This document shows positions 32,120 to 41,878 of a stretch of DNA of 64,000 nt, in pieces (positions within the stretch are counted from its first letter, which is position 1; each line of letters opens with the position of its first letter). Made by a program: the position numbers and the translations under genes. The notes beneath the pieces were generated by a model. That model worked only from the letters and a program-made list of their open reading frames with translations. It searched no databases and was not told the DNA's origin. The stretch comes from Dehalococcoidia bacterium (lineage in GTDB: Bacteria > Chloroflexota > Dehalococcoidia > GIF9 > AB-539-J10): assembly GCA_003562475.1 (NCBI GenBank), contig PWUU01000077.1, forward strand, positions 1 through 64,000, given 5' to 3'.

Positions 32120-32659
32120 ATGTCTGAAGAGCAGGAAATTGTAGCCCGGGCAGCTCGGGGAGATGTAGATGCTTTTACGAAGCTCTACGAAGAGAACTTC
32201 GATCGAGTCTACCGCTACCTCTATGTCCGACTGGGCAACGAGGCGGAATCTGAGGATATCACACAGGAGGTATTTGCCAAGGTCCTTGAGGTGATCGGTT
32301 CGTTTCAGTGGCGAGACGTACCCTTTGCGTCATGGCTGTTTCGCATTGCGCATAACAAGATGATCGACCATATTCGCAAAGAGAAGCGGGTGGAGAGAGC
32401 TGATTCGGAGGAAGCTGTTCTCTCGCTGGACGACCCGGATCCAGCGGATATCGCCGAGCACAATTTGCAGCTCGAGAAAGTGAGGCACAACATCGGCAAA
32501 CTGTCGCCGGCACAGCGCGAGGTTATCTGGTTGCGATTTGGTGCGGGCCTTACCACGACGGAGGTTGCCAGCGCCCTTGGAAAGAGTACGGGTACGGTGA
32601 AGGCACTGCAATACAATGGGATAGTGGCGTTGAGGAAGCTGATGGAGTTCTCTTCATGA
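32120..32659 (+). CDS. Sigma-70 family RNA polymerase sigma factor (ECF-like)
   Basis: DVDAFTKLYEENFDRVYRYLYVRLGNEAESEDITQEVFAKVLE...LSPAQREVIWLRFGAGLTTTEVASALGKSTGTVKAL; TATAAT at 32101-32106. Confidence 0.9.
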   Translation: MSEEQEIVARAARGDVDAFTKLYEENFDRVYRYLYVRLGNEAESEDITQEVFAKVLEVIGSFQWRDVPFASWLFRIAHNKMIDHIRKEKRVERADSEEAVLSLDDPDPADIAEHNLQLEKVRHNIGKLSPAQREVIWLRFGAGLTTTEVASALGKSTGTVKALQYNGIVALRKLMEFSS

Positions 32660-33459
32660 ACGAAAGAGTTGAGGAACTGTTCGATCGATATGTCGACCGG
32701 CTGATAGCCGGCGAAGATATTACGTCGTGCGCGGCGGACGACCCCGAATTGCTCGAGGCACTGGCGCCACTGCTGCACACCGGCGAGTTGGTGGCTCATC
32801 AATTGAGAGCTGTCGAGCCATCGTCGCAGTTCAGAAGAGCAGCGCGCACCCGAATGAGAAACCTCTTCTTTGCCCGGCTTGCACGTAAGGAACCTCGTCC
32901 TGGCTACCTCTCAATGTGGTGGCAGCGACGCTGGGCAACAGCGATGGTTACCGCGATGGTCGTGTGCCTCGCAGGACTTGGTGTGCTCGCGGCATCCTTC
33001 AATGCACTACCGACCGGGTTCTTCTATCCGGTGAAGACGGCGACTGAGCAGATGCGTCTGGTCATGACCACGTCAGAATACGAGCGAACTGAACTCCAGC
33101 TCGAGTATGTTGAGCGCAGACTCTCCGAAATGACGAGCATGGCAGGGAGAGGAGATGCTGACACAGCTATCCTCGTGGCGGGTGAAGCTATGCGCCTCCT
33201 CGTTCAGATGTCTACGAGTGCTCTGTTCGACTTTTCCGACGGGCAAGTCTTCCTGACGATGGCGCCGCCGGACCCCTCTGAGGCTCTGTCCCCTATCGCG
33301 GTTCTCAACGCCGATCGCGAAGGCTCCCTCGAGTTGCTTGCAGGTGTGCTCGATGAGGCGCCTGAAGAGTTGAAGCCGAGGATCGAGCAGCTTATGGCGG
33401 AACTCTCTCGGGAGTTCGATGCGACCATTGCGCATCTGGAGACGAAGACCACGTCCTGA
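32656..33459 (+). CDS. Membrane-anchored putative anti-sigma factor with DUF5667-like domain
   Basis: Overlaps the sigma stop; one TM (ATAMVTAMVVCLAGLGVLAASFNALP); GFFYPVKTATEQMRLVMTTSEYERTELQLEYVERRLSEM. Confidence 0.7.
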   Translation: MNERVEELFDRYVDRLIAGEDITSCAADDPELLEALAPLLHTGELVAHQLRAVEPSSQFRRAARTRMRNLFFARLARKEPRPGYLSMWWQRRWATAMVTAMVVCLAGLGVLAASFNALPTGFFYPVKTATEQMRLVMTTSEYERTELQLEYVERRLSEMTSMAGRGDADTAILVAGEAMRLLVQMSTSALFDFSDGQVFLTMAPPDPSEALSPIAVLNADREGSLELLAGVLDEAPEELKPRIEQLMAELSREFDATIAHLETKTTS

Positions 33460-33498
33460 TCACAAGGGGACGCCCTACTCCATCCTTTCTCTGCGCGC

Positions 33499-33507
33499 TG
33501 GTATAAT
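33499..33507 (+). promoter_or_regulatory. Extended -10 (TGGTATAAT) upstream of dnaX
   Basis: tggtataat; the -10 box ends 15 nt before the dnaX ATG. Confidence 0.55.
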
Positions 33508-33522
33508 ACCTGCGTCACTGTC

Positions 33523-35328
33523 ATGTCATCAGAAGTCCTCTACCGAAAGTGGCGGCCGCAGACCCTTGGCGAGGTAGTCGGCCAGGAGACGGTCACCACC
33601 ACGCTTCGCAACGCGGTGAGGAGCAATCGCGTTGGCCACGCGTATCTGTTCTGTGGACCAAGGGGGACGGGGAAGACGAGCACCGGACGCATCCTGGCAA
33701 AGGCTGTCAATTGTCTCAGTCCAGCGGATGGTGAACCCTGTAACGAATGCGATGCATGCGTCTCTATCTCGGAGGGTCGCTGTCTCGACGTCATCGAGAG
33801 CGATGCGGCGAGTAATCGTGGCGTCGATGACATTCGCCAGCTCCGAGAACGCGTCAACTATGCAGCCGGCATGGTCAGGCGCAAGGTGTACATCGTCGAT
33901 GAAGTCCATATGCTGACTGACGTGGCCTCGAATGCCCTGCTGAAGACGCTGGAAGAACCGCCTCCTCACGTGGTGTTTATCCTTGCCACGACGGAATTCC
34001 ATAGAGTACTTCCTACGATTGTATCGAGGTGTCAGTGTTTCCATTTCCGGCGGCTGGCGCTGAACTCGATTGCAGCGAAACTGCGACTTGTTTGTGAGCA
34101 GGAGGGTATTGAAATAGAGGATACGAGTCTTGCGGCCATAGCTCGCGCTGCGGCCGGCAGCTTGCGTGATGCAGAGAACCTCCTGCAGCAATTGCTTGCA
34201 AGTCATGGGCGACAGCTGTTGGCCGCTGATGTGCGAGAGGGATTGGGCATTGCGGATGAATCGCATGTCATCGAACTGCTTCGTGCGCTCACTTCCAGAG
34301 ATCTGACCGGGGGACTTCGTGTGTTGCACCAGGCGAGCGACGACGGCCTGGATATGCGTCACTTCAGCCGCGAGGTAGTCATGTCCCTTCGTGATGTACT
34401 ACTCGTCAAGTCGGGGTGTGATGATATCGTTGAGGGCGGAGTTGAGCGAATCGAAGAGCTGCGTCAGATTGCACAAGAAGCTGACCTCGGCGATATCTCC
34501 CGGGCCATGCGGCTCTTCGGTGACAGTAATACGAAGGATGCCTCCCACCCACTTCTGGCTCTCGAAATTGCCTTTGTGGACGGTGTAGCCGGAACCACGC
34601 AGGTTGAGGCCGCAGGTGAGAAGAGCGATGGTCCCGCGGTGCAGAAGAGCGTTCGGAAACGGACGCCGCCATCTTCGGCCCGCGTTGTACCGGGAGACAG
34701 GGGAGCACAACCGATCCGGTCCGGCGAGACCGAGGGGCGCTCCGTGCACGAAGAGGAGCCACCACCAGTTGTCTCCCGTGCTGCAAGTACTGGTGGCGGG
34801 CGGCCAGTCGAAACGGGGGAAGCCGAACTGCATTCTCCGGAATTGGTGGGAGGAGCTGAACCGGAGGAACAGCTCCAGCAAACACCCGCGGCTGGGATGA
34901 TGGATGTGCCGGCACGAAGTCCGGTCGATGGGCATTCTCCGCAGGGGGAAGAGCTGGAGCATATGTCCGGTGAGCTTGGCCGGGTGCGCGCGAGCTGGCG
35001 AGAGTACGTTGATTCCCTTCGAGGGCTTGGCTCAAGCGGCAATCTCGACGCGTTTCTACGAAGCGCGTGTGAACCGGTATCTCTCGAAGATGGAGTGCTG
35101 GTACTCCGATTCTCTCACCAGTTTCATAAGAACAAGGTGGAAGACCCGAAGTATCGCCATGTTGTGGAAGAGCGCCTCCATCAGTTCTACGGACGCCCGT
35201 ACCGGATAGCGTGTGTGCTTGAAGTGCAGTCAGGCGGTCAATCCAATCCATCTACCGATGTGAGAGCAGAGGGTCATCTTGTCGAGGCGGCACTCAAGCT
35301 CGGGGCGCGGCCGAGAAGTCCGAAGTAA
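33523..35328 (+). CDS. dnaX: DNA polymerase III subunits gamma/tau
   Basis: YRKWRPQTLGEVVGQETVTTTLRNAV, GPRGTGKTSTGRILAKA, CNECDACVSISEGRCLDVIESDAASNRGVDDIR. Confidence 0.95.
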   Translation: MSSEVLYRKWRPQTLGEVVGQETVTTTLRNAVRSNRVGHAYLFCGPRGTGKTSTGRILAKAVNCLSPADGEPCNECDACVSISEGRCLDVIESDAASNRGVDDIRQLRERVNYAAGMVRRKVYIVDEVHMLTDVASNALLKTLEEPPPHVVFILATTEFHRVLPTIVSRCQCFHFRRLALNSIAAKLRLVCEQEGIEIEDTSLAAIARAAAGSLRDAENLLQQLLASHGRQLLAADVREGLGIADESHVIELLRALTSRDLTGGLRVLHQASDDGLDMRHFSREVVMSLRDVLLVKSGCDDIVEGGVERIEELRQIAQEADLGDISRAMRLFGDSNTKDASHPLLALEIAFVDGVAGTTQVEAAGEKSDGPAVQKSVRKRTPPSSARVVPGDRGAQPIRSGETEGRSVHEEEPPPVVSRAASTGGGRPVETGEAELHSPELVGGAEPEEQLQQTPAAGMMDVPARSPVDGHSPQGEELEHMSGELGRVRASWREYVDSLRGLGSSGNLDAFLRSACEPVSLEDGVLVLRFSHQFHKNKVEDPKYRHVVEERLHQFYGRPYRIACVLEVQSGGQSNPSTDVRAEGHLVEAALKLGARPRSPK

Positions 35329-35356
35329 TCGAGGACTGTGAAAGGTGGTGATCCGC

Positions 35357-35959
35357 ATGTCAGTCACTGCTGAACCTATCGCGCGGGTGGTCCTTGCGTT
35401 GAGCAAATTGCCGGGGATCGGCCCTAAGAGCGCACAACGACTCGCCTATCATCTGCTCCAGAGCGCCGATGCCGACATCGAGGAACTCGCAGACTCTCTG
35501 CGTGCGTTGAAGGGGAGCCTCACATTGTGTGCTACTTGTTTCAATGTAACCGACAAGAATCCCTGTATGATCTGTGCCGACACCCAGCGGGATTCTTCCA
35601 TACTGTGTGTGATCGAAAGGCCGGCGGATATACCCCCTGTCGAGCGCACCGGTCGCTTCAGCGGGTTCTATCATGTGCTGCACGGCGCGCTGAGTCCCGC
35701 TCGAGGTGTAGGGCCGGAGGATCTACGGATTCAAGAACTACTGCCAAGGGTGTGGAACACGGGCGTGAGAGAAGTGATTCTCGCGACGAATCCAACGGTC
35801 GAGGGTGAAGCCACTGCGATGTACATTCGTCAGGTGATAAGTCCGGCTGGTGTTCGCGTCAGCAGGCTTGCGCGAGGGCTTCCGTTTGGAGCAGATATCG
35901 AGTATGCTGATGACATAACTCTTGGCCAGGCGTTCGACTCGCGCCAGGGGTTCTGGTGA
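35357..35959 (+). CDS. recR: Recombination protein RecR
   Basis: LSKLPGIGPKSAQRLAYHLL, CATCFNVTDKNPCMIC, ILATNPTVEGEATAMYI. Confidence 0.94.
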   Translation: MSVTAEPIARVVLALSKLPGIGPKSAQRLAYHLLQSADADIEELADSLRALKGSLTLCATCFNVTDKNPCMICADTQRDSSILCVIERPADIPPVERTGRFSGFYHVLHGALSPARGVGPEDLRIQELLPRVWNTGVREVILATNPTVEGEATAMYIRQVISPAGVRVSRLARGLPFGADIEYADDITLGQAFDSRQGFW

Positions 35960-35965
35960 CGATCC

Positions 35966-36781
35966 ATGACCGGCGGCAGAGACTACCAGGTTGAGGGTCT
36001 TGTCATCCGAAATGCGGCTGTGGGTGAGCGCGACCGGGTAGTGACTCTTTTCACTCGTGACGAGGGCAAGCTCACGTTTGTTGCTCGTGGTGCGCGGCGT
36101 CCAGGCAGCACTCTCGGCCCTTCCGTCCAGATGCTCACACGAGGACGATTTCAGTGCGTTCGTCGTCGCGGCCTCGACCTCATCACCCAGGCAGTCACCG
36201 TTGACTCGTACAGCAAGCTGAAGGCCGATCTCTGGTGCATGTCGTGTGGCTTCTATTTGACCGAACTGGTTGATGCGTCGACAGTTGAGGGCTCACCGAA
36301 CCGGGCGCTTTACGATCTGTTGATTGCGGCGCTCAGTACGGCGAGTCAAGGTGGGTGTACTGAGGTACTGCTCCGGTTCTTTGAGTTGCGGCTGCTTCAG
36401 TACGTGGGCTTCTGTCCAGCACTGCAGAGCTGTGTGAATTGTGGTGCTGCGTTGCGTCCTGAGGAGAATTCCCTCAGTATAGATTGGGGCGGCGTCCTTT
36501 GCCCCGAGTGCTCTCCTTTGTGTAGCGATGCGAGACCTCTCAGCCTGGATGCGCTTAAGGTCCTGAGGTTCTGCCTCGCCAACACACTGGATACCTCCTG
36601 TCGCGCACGATTGAATGACGGGCTGGCGCGTGAAGTTGAGGATCACGTCTACAGGTTTATGAGTTCCGTGCTGCAGAGAGATGTGAAGTCACGGGGATGG
36701 CTACAGCGACTCCGTGCGGAGTCGCTGTTGACAGGTCATGGGGAAGCTTCTACAATCGCTGACTTGTGTGAATCCGGATAG
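35966..36781 (+). CDS. recO: DNA repair protein RecO
   Basis: YQVEGLVIRNAAVGERDRVVTLFTRDEGKLTFVARGARRPGS; Zn-finger-like CxNC...CPEC. Confidence 0.9.
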   Translation: MTGGRDYQVEGLVIRNAAVGERDRVVTLFTRDEGKLTFVARGARRPGSTLGPSVQMLTRGRFQCVRRRGLDLITQAVTVDSYSKLKADLWCMSCGFYLTELVDASTVEGSPNRALYDLLIAALSTASQGGCTEVLLRFFELRLLQYVGFCPALQSCVNCGAALRPEENSLSIDWGGVLCPECSPLCSDARPLSLDALKVLRFCLANTLDTSCRARLNDGLAREVEDHVYRFMSSVLQRDVKSRGWLQRLRAESLLTGHGEASTIADLCESG

Positions 36782-36924
36782 TACTGACATCGCGAACAGT
36801 CGTATACTGCAAATAGCGCACGGCCAGGAGACGTGTAATGGTGTGTCCAACGCAGTCCTTCTTCGGTAGTTCCGGTACCCCAGCCCGTACACATACGTGG
36901 CATAGCTGATATCCTGAAGACGCA

Positions 36925-38295
36925 ATGTACATCGCAATCGTCGGTGCGGGTGCTGCAGGTTTCTACATTGCCAGCCTTCTCTCCAGAGAGAAACACGAGA
37001 TTGTCGTTATCGAGCAGGATGAGGAAGCGGCGGGACAGGTCCGCCGGGAACTGGACGCGGGGGTTGTAGTTGGCAATGCTGTCATACCCAGGATTCTGTG
37101 GCAGGCGGAAGTACAGCGCGCCGATCTCCTGGTAGCGGTCACGGGGGTGGACGAGACCAACATGATCACCTGCTTTATGGCCAAGGAGCTCGGAGTCAAG
37201 AAGACAATCGCTCGTATTCGAAACCCGGAGTATGCGGGTTACCTCCTTGTTGGTGGCAGATCGCCCTATGCAACGCGCAAGATCGTACGGCCGCGGAGTC
37301 TCGGAGTCGACCTCTTCGTCAACCCCGAGATCGAAGCTGCGCGGGAAATCGTCTCGATCCTTTCAGGACTCTACGTGACACCCATGGAGGAATTCGCCGA
37401 CGGCAGGGTGCAGCTGCGTGAGTTCAGGGCCGGGAGTGCCGCAGTAGTCGAGAAACGGCTCTCGGAGATCCCGTTTCCCAGGCCATGCGTCGTTGTGATG
37501 CTGGGGCGTGGCGATGACATAGGAGTACCGTCTCCTGACACCAGCGTGCAGAAGGGCGATCGGCTCTACCTATTGGCGGCTCGAAAGGATATGGATCAGC
37601 TCGGCGCCATCTTCGAGGTGCCCCGGCGTTCTCCACGGACGGTGGTCATATTCGGTGGTGGCACAGTCGGATTCCACGTTGCAGAGGCGCTCGAGAAGCG
37701 CGGTGTTCAGGTGAAACTCATCGAGAAAAGTGTCGCGAGATCTCAAGAGATCAGCTCGCGACTCAAGCGCACCGTGGTCATTCAGGGTGGAAGGCCTGAC
37801 CGCGAGCTTCTTCTGGGCGAAGGGGTTTCCCACTCGGATGCGTTCGTTGCCGCTACGGGAGACGAGTCGCTCAATATACTTGCCGGCCTCGTGGCCAAAG
37901 ATGTGGGAGTCTCTCGAACCATTGTCGTAGTCGATGAACCGGAGTACATACCACTTGCCGAAGCGATAGGCGTCGATGTCGCCATGTCGCCACTCTTGCT
38001 CTGCGGAAGCCGTATCGCACACTACATTCTCCATGGCGGTGCGGTGTCGGTTGCGTTGCTTGGCAAAGAGGATGCACAGGTGATCGAGTTTGTGGTGGGC
38101 CCGAACGCACGTATCAGCAAGCAGGCAATCGGAGAGTTACAGTGGCCGAAGCGCGCGGTCCTGGGTGCCGTTGTCCGGGGTGACGCAGTACTTGCTCCAA
38201 CCAGCTCCATGACTATCGAGCCCGGGGATACGGTGATTGTTGCCGCCATGATTGACGCGATTCCCGGTGTGGAACGTCTGTTTAAGTCGCCGTGA
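36925..38295 (+). CDS. trkA: Trk K+ transport regulatory NAD-binding protein TrkA (duplicated RCK)
   Basis: YIAIVGAGAAGFYIASLLSREKHEIVVIEQDEEAA...VVIFGGGTVGFHVAEALEKRGVQVKLIEKS. Confidence 0.9.
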   Translation: MYIAIVGAGAAGFYIASLLSREKHEIVVIEQDEEAAGQVRRELDAGVVVGNAVIPRILWQAEVQRADLLVAVTGVDETNMITCFMAKELGVKKTIARIRNPEYAGYLLVGGRSPYATRKIVRPRSLGVDLFVNPEIEAAREIVSILSGLYVTPMEEFADGRVQLREFRAGSAAVVEKRLSEIPFPRPCVVVMLGRGDDIGVPSPDTSVQKGDRLYLLAARKDMDQLGAIFEVPRRSPRTVVIFGGGTVGFHVAEALEKRGVQVKLIEKSVARSQEISSRLKRTVVIQGGRPDRELLLGEGVSHSDAFVAATGDESLNILAGLVAKDVGVSRTIVVVDEPEYIPLAEAIGVDVAMSPLLLCGSRIAHYILHGGAVSVALLGKEDAQVIEFVVGPNARISKQAIGELQWPKRAVLGAVVRGDAVLAPTSSMTIEPGDTVIVAAMIDAIPGVERLFKSP

Positions 38296-39752
38296 ATATC
38301 CGGATCGTCCTCAAATATCTCGGCATTCTTCTGGCTATACTTGGCGTCTCGCTTTTCCTCCCGCTCTTCTGGTCGGTTGCCGTCGCCCGTGACGGGGCTC
38401 ATGCGGGCTTTCTCGTGCCGATGGCCATTGCGTTGTTCGGAGGACTCGCGCTGTTCCGCTTCATTCGCTCGGACAGACGGGGCCTCTCCAGGAGAGAAGG
38501 GCTTGCGCTCGTCACCTGGACCTGGCTGGGTGGGGTGCTCATCGGCGCCCTGCCGTACACGATCTCGGGAACTCTGCCGTCGTTCGTCGATGCCTTCTTC
38601 GAATCGATGTCGGGATTCACGACGACCGGAGCGACGGTCATGCCGGCCATCGGCCAGCAGCCCCCCAGCATACTCCTCTGGCGGAACTTCACGCAGTGGA
38701 TCGGTGGAATGGGCATCATCACCTTCTTCGTGGCCCTGTTTCCGATGCTCGGCATCGGTGCGGCGCGGCTGTTTGAAGCCGAGGTGCCCGGTCTTCAAGC
38801 TGGACGGCTCCGCGCGCGTGTGGTCGATACAGCTCGGGCTCTGTGGATTCTGTATGTGGGGCTCTCCTTCATCCTGTTCGGACTGCTGTGGATTGGCGCG
38901 CGAATCCCGGTCTACGACTCGATGAACATCACGTTCGGGACCATGCCCACCGGAGGTTTCCTGCACCTGGGTGAGAGCATCGGCGCATATGCCGACAGGC
39001 CGTTTGTCACCACCGTCGTAACCTTCTTCATGCTGGTTGCGGGAGTCAACTTCGCGCTCTACCACCTGGCCCTCCGTCGCGGGCGACTCAGTGCCCTGGT
39101 GGACAATCCGGAGTTCCGACTCTACATTGGAATCTTCGCGATCGCGGCCGGTGTTGTCACAATCGAACTCGTGAGCAGGACAGGTATGGCTCCGACAGAG
39201 GCACTGCAGCACGCTGCGTTTCAGGTGGCGTCGATTCAGACCACGACCGGTTTCACGACGGCCAACTACGACGCATGGCCCTACCTGTCGCGGAGCATTC
39301 TGCTGGTGCTCATGCTCGTCGGTGCCTGTGCTGGATCAACTGGCGGTGGATTCAAAGTCGTTAGATTACTGATCGTCGTCAAGTACTCCTTCCGGCAGGT
39401 CGTAGCGACCTTCAGCCCGAGATCGGTGATGCCTCTGAAGGTTGGCGGTGAGACAATATCTGAGCCCATAGTCTCCGCCGTTGCAGGGATGGGTGGATTG
39501 TTTGCGGTTTCACTCGTGGGAGGGTTTCTGTTCATGAGCGCGCTGGGACTCGATGCCGTGACCGCATTCGCGTCCGTTGCTGCGACTGTTGGGAATGTGG
39601 GCCCCGGCCTTGCGGGAGTTGGGCCTGCTTTGGATTATGCCTTTATTCCTGACGCGGGCAAGATTGTACTCGCGATCCTGATGCTGGTAGGGCGGCTCGA
39701 GTTTGTGACGGTCATGGCGCTGGTGAGTGCTTCTTTCTGGCGCTGGCGGTAG
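38292..39752 (+). CDS. trkH: Trk potassium uptake system membrane subunit TrkH
   Basis: MSGFTTTGATVMP, RNFTQWIGGMGIITF, GACAGSTGGGFKVVRLLI, GRLEFVTVMALVS. Confidence 0.93.
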   Translation: MNIRIVLKYLGILLAILGVSLFLPLFWSVAVARDGAHAGFLVPMAIALFGGLALFRFIRSDRRGLSRREGLALVTWTWLGGVLIGALPYTISGTLPSFVDAFFESMSGFTTTGATVMPAIGQQPPSILLWRNFTQWIGGMGIITFFVALFPMLGIGAARLFEAEVPGLQAGRLRARVVDTARALWILYVGLSFILFGLLWIGARIPVYDSMNITFGTMPTGGFLHLGESIGAYADRPFVTTVVTFFMLVAGVNFALYHLALRRGRLSALVDNPEFRLYIGIFAIAAGVVTIELVSRTGMAPTEALQHAAFQVASIQTTTGFTTANYDAWPYLSRSILLVLMLVGACAGSTGGGFKVVRLLIVVKYSFRQVVATFSPRSVMPLKVGGETISEPIVSAVAGMGGLFAVSLVGGFLFMSALGLDAVTAFASVAATVGNVGPGLAGVGPALDYAFIPDAGKIVLAILMLVGRLEFVTVMALVSASFWRWR

Positions 39753-39820
39753 CAGAACTTCTACAGTAGTAGCGGTATGTGTTGACTAATTATGCGGAAG
39801 TCATTACTATCCGTCGCCGT

Positions 39821-40261
39821 ATGGACATTGGAAAGATACTGGTGCCGATAAGTGGAAACCACGTCGACGCCGAGGTGATCCGCATGGCATGTGGCCTGGC
39901 CGAGGACACCAGCGCGTCGGTCTATGCAGTGTACGTCATAGAGGTGGAGAGGAGTCTCCCTGTCGATGCATCGCTCGGGGAACAGTCGGCCAGGGCGGAA
40001 GAGATTCTGTCTCGTGCCGAGGCGATTGCGCATGAGTATGGCTACGAGATCGATACGGGTCTGCTGCAGGCCCGGGAAGCCGGCCCCGCCATTATCGGAG
40101 AGGCAATCGAGGGTTGTGCTGACCTGATCGTCATGGGAGTGGCGTACCGCCGCCGGCTTGGCATGTTCGATATCGGGAACACAACATCTCATGTGCTCAA
40201 AGAAGCACCGTGCCACGTTGTTCTCTACAGGGCAGCTGCTTCGTCAGGAGAGCGAGCGTGA
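39821..40261 (+). CDS. Universal stress protein (UspA family)
   Basis: MDIGKILVPISGNHVDAEVIRMACGLA...DLIVMGVAYRRRLGMFDIGNTTSHVLKEAPCHVVLYR. Confidence 0.88.
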   Translation: MDIGKILVPISGNHVDAEVIRMACGLAEDTSASVYAVYVIEVERSLPVDASLGEQSARAEEILSRAEAIAHEYGYEIDTGLLQAREAGPAIIGEAIEGCADLIVMGVAYRRRLGMFDIGNTTSHVLKEAPCHVVLYRAAASSGERA

Positions 40262-40656
40262 ACGCTGTGATAATGGGTTGTGGCCGCGTTGCCTCCGAAC
40301 TTGCCACGCTACTGGACCAGGAAGGGCATGACGTTACAGTTATCGATACGGAGCTCTCCCAGTTCGAAAGGCTTCCGCAGTCGTTTGGAGGAACAACGGT
40401 GGTGGGAGATGCAACCGATGAAGAAGTGCTGCGCAAGGCTGGACTGATGTCTGCAGATGCATTCATTGCCCTCACACGGGATGACGATCGTAACGCTATG
40501 GCCGCGCAGATAGCGAAACACATATTTGGCGTGCGCAAGGTCATCTGTCGCATCTACGATCCTCCGCGTGAGCAGTTCTACAAAGCCCTTGGACTGGAGG
40601 CCATTAGCCCGATAATGGTATTTGCCAGGCTCGTCAAAGGACGTCTCGAGGAGTGA
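40258..40656 (+). CDS. TrkA-N (RCK N-domain) protein, short
   Basis: NAVIMGCGRVASELATLLDQEGHDVTVIDTELSQFERL...TVVGDATDEEVLRKAG; ~133 aa, no RCK_C. Confidence 0.85.
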   Translation: MNAVIMGCGRVASELATLLDQEGHDVTVIDTELSQFERLPQSFGGTTVVGDATDEEVLRKAGLMSADAFIALTRDDDRNAMAAQIAKHIFGVRKVICRIYDPPREQFYKALGLEAISPIMVFARLVKGRLEE

Positions 40657-40660
40657 CTTC

Positions 40661-41347
40661 GTGTACATCATAATTGTTGGTGGTGGAGAGGTGGGGTTCT
40701 ATCTGACCAGGGAGTTCATCGAGGCTGGCCACGAGGTACTTGTCATTGAACCGGACAGCAGACAGCGAGAATGGCTGGAGGAAGAGCTTGGCGGTGTCAC
40801 TCTTGTGGGCGAAGGGTGCCGGATCCAATGTCTTGATGAGGCGGGTGCCTCTCGGGCCGATGTATTCATCGCGGCGACCGACGCAGATGAGGTCAATCTG
40901 GCTGCGTGCCAGCTGGCACAGCTGAAATACCGTGTCCCAAGGGTCGTCGCGAAGCTCAACAATCCGCGCAACCGAAACATCTTCCACAAGCTTGGCATCG
41001 AGCACACTGTTGATGTCGCGGCACTGCTACTGGAGCACCTTAAAGCCCAAATGCCGGTCTTTCCGTTCATGCGCCTGCTCACACTCGAGGAGGAGGGAAT
41101 GGAAGTGGTACAGGTGAGAGTGACTGAAGGTTCTCGTCTCAGCGAGAGGAAGCTTGGTGAGACGGATGTCGCGTTTCTGGCAGAGTCCGCGTGTCTGGTC
41201 AGGGTGGGGGCCGGACCGCAGGTGGTGAGCGAGTCGACGAGGCTTCAGGTTGGTGATAGCCTCATCTGCGTTGTGCCTGAGGACCGGCTTGAGAGGCTGC
41301 GGGCGGAAGTAGGTGGGATCGTGTCGCCGGATGAGGGTGGCGGATAG
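40661..41347 (+). CDS. TrkA family K+ regulatory protein (RCK_N + RCK_C)
   Basis: GTG start at 40661, YIIIVGGGEVGFYLTREFIEAGHEVLVIEPD...; C-terminal TrkA-C-like segment LSERKLGETDVAFLAE. Confidence 0.87.
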   Translation: MYIIIVGGGEVGFYLTREFIEAGHEVLVIEPDSRQREWLEEELGGVTLVGEGCRIQCLDEAGASRADVFIAATDADEVNLAACQLAQLKYRVPRVVAKLNNPRNRNIFHKLGIEHTVDVAALLLEHLKAQMPVFPFMRLLTLEEEGMEVVQVRVTEGSRLSERKLGETDVAFLAESACLVRVGAGPQVVSESTRLQVGDSLICVVPEDRLERLRAEVGGIVSPDEGGG

Positions 41348-41365
41348 TCCCCTGTTCTGAGCCTG

Positions 41366-41872
41366 TTACTCCAGGGCGTCCTTCAGTCGCTGGTACATTG
41401 AGGACAGACTTTCCGACATCACCCGTGTGTTGAACAGTACCGGCATGAAGTTGGTGTCGCCGAGCCAGCGGGGCACGATATGTGTGTGGAGGTGGTGGTC
41501 GAATCCAGCTCCGGCAACTCGACCCAGGTTGAGGCCTATGTTGAATCCATCGGGGTGTGCCGCGCGTTTTAGAAGAGCGACACCCAGTCTGACCAACTCC
41601 TGGTGCTCGATGCTCTCCTCACGGGTTATCGACTCCAGTTCGGCTGTGTGTCTGAAAGGCGCGACCATGAGATGGCCGGGACTGTAGGGGAACGCGTTCA
41701 TCATAATGAAGTTCCACTGTCCCCGGTGGAGTACAAGCGCCGACTCGTCATCGTCTCCCGCCGGCGCAGAACAAAATACACAATCGGTATCCCTCGAGTG
41801 TCGAATGTACTCGATACGCCAGGGAGCCCACAGCCGCTGTAACCGTTCTTCTGTTGCCTTGAAGTCGTCCAT
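41366..41872 (-). CDS. HIT domain protein (Ap4A phosphorylase/hydrolase-like)
   Basis: LWAPWRIEYI, DCVFCSAPAGDDDESALVLHRGQWNFIMMNAFPYSPGHLMVAPFRHTAEL, HHLHTHIVPRW. Confidence 0.93.
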   Translation of the reverse strand: MDDFKATEERLQRLWAPWRIEYIRHSRDTDCVFCSAPAGDDDESALVLHRGQWNFIMMNAFPYSPGHLMVAPFRHTAELESITREESIEHQELVRLGVALLKRAAHPDGFNIGLNLGRVAGAGFDHHLHTHIVPRWLGDTNFMPVLFNTRVMSESLSSMYQRLKDALE

Positions 41873-41878
41873 CGCCTG

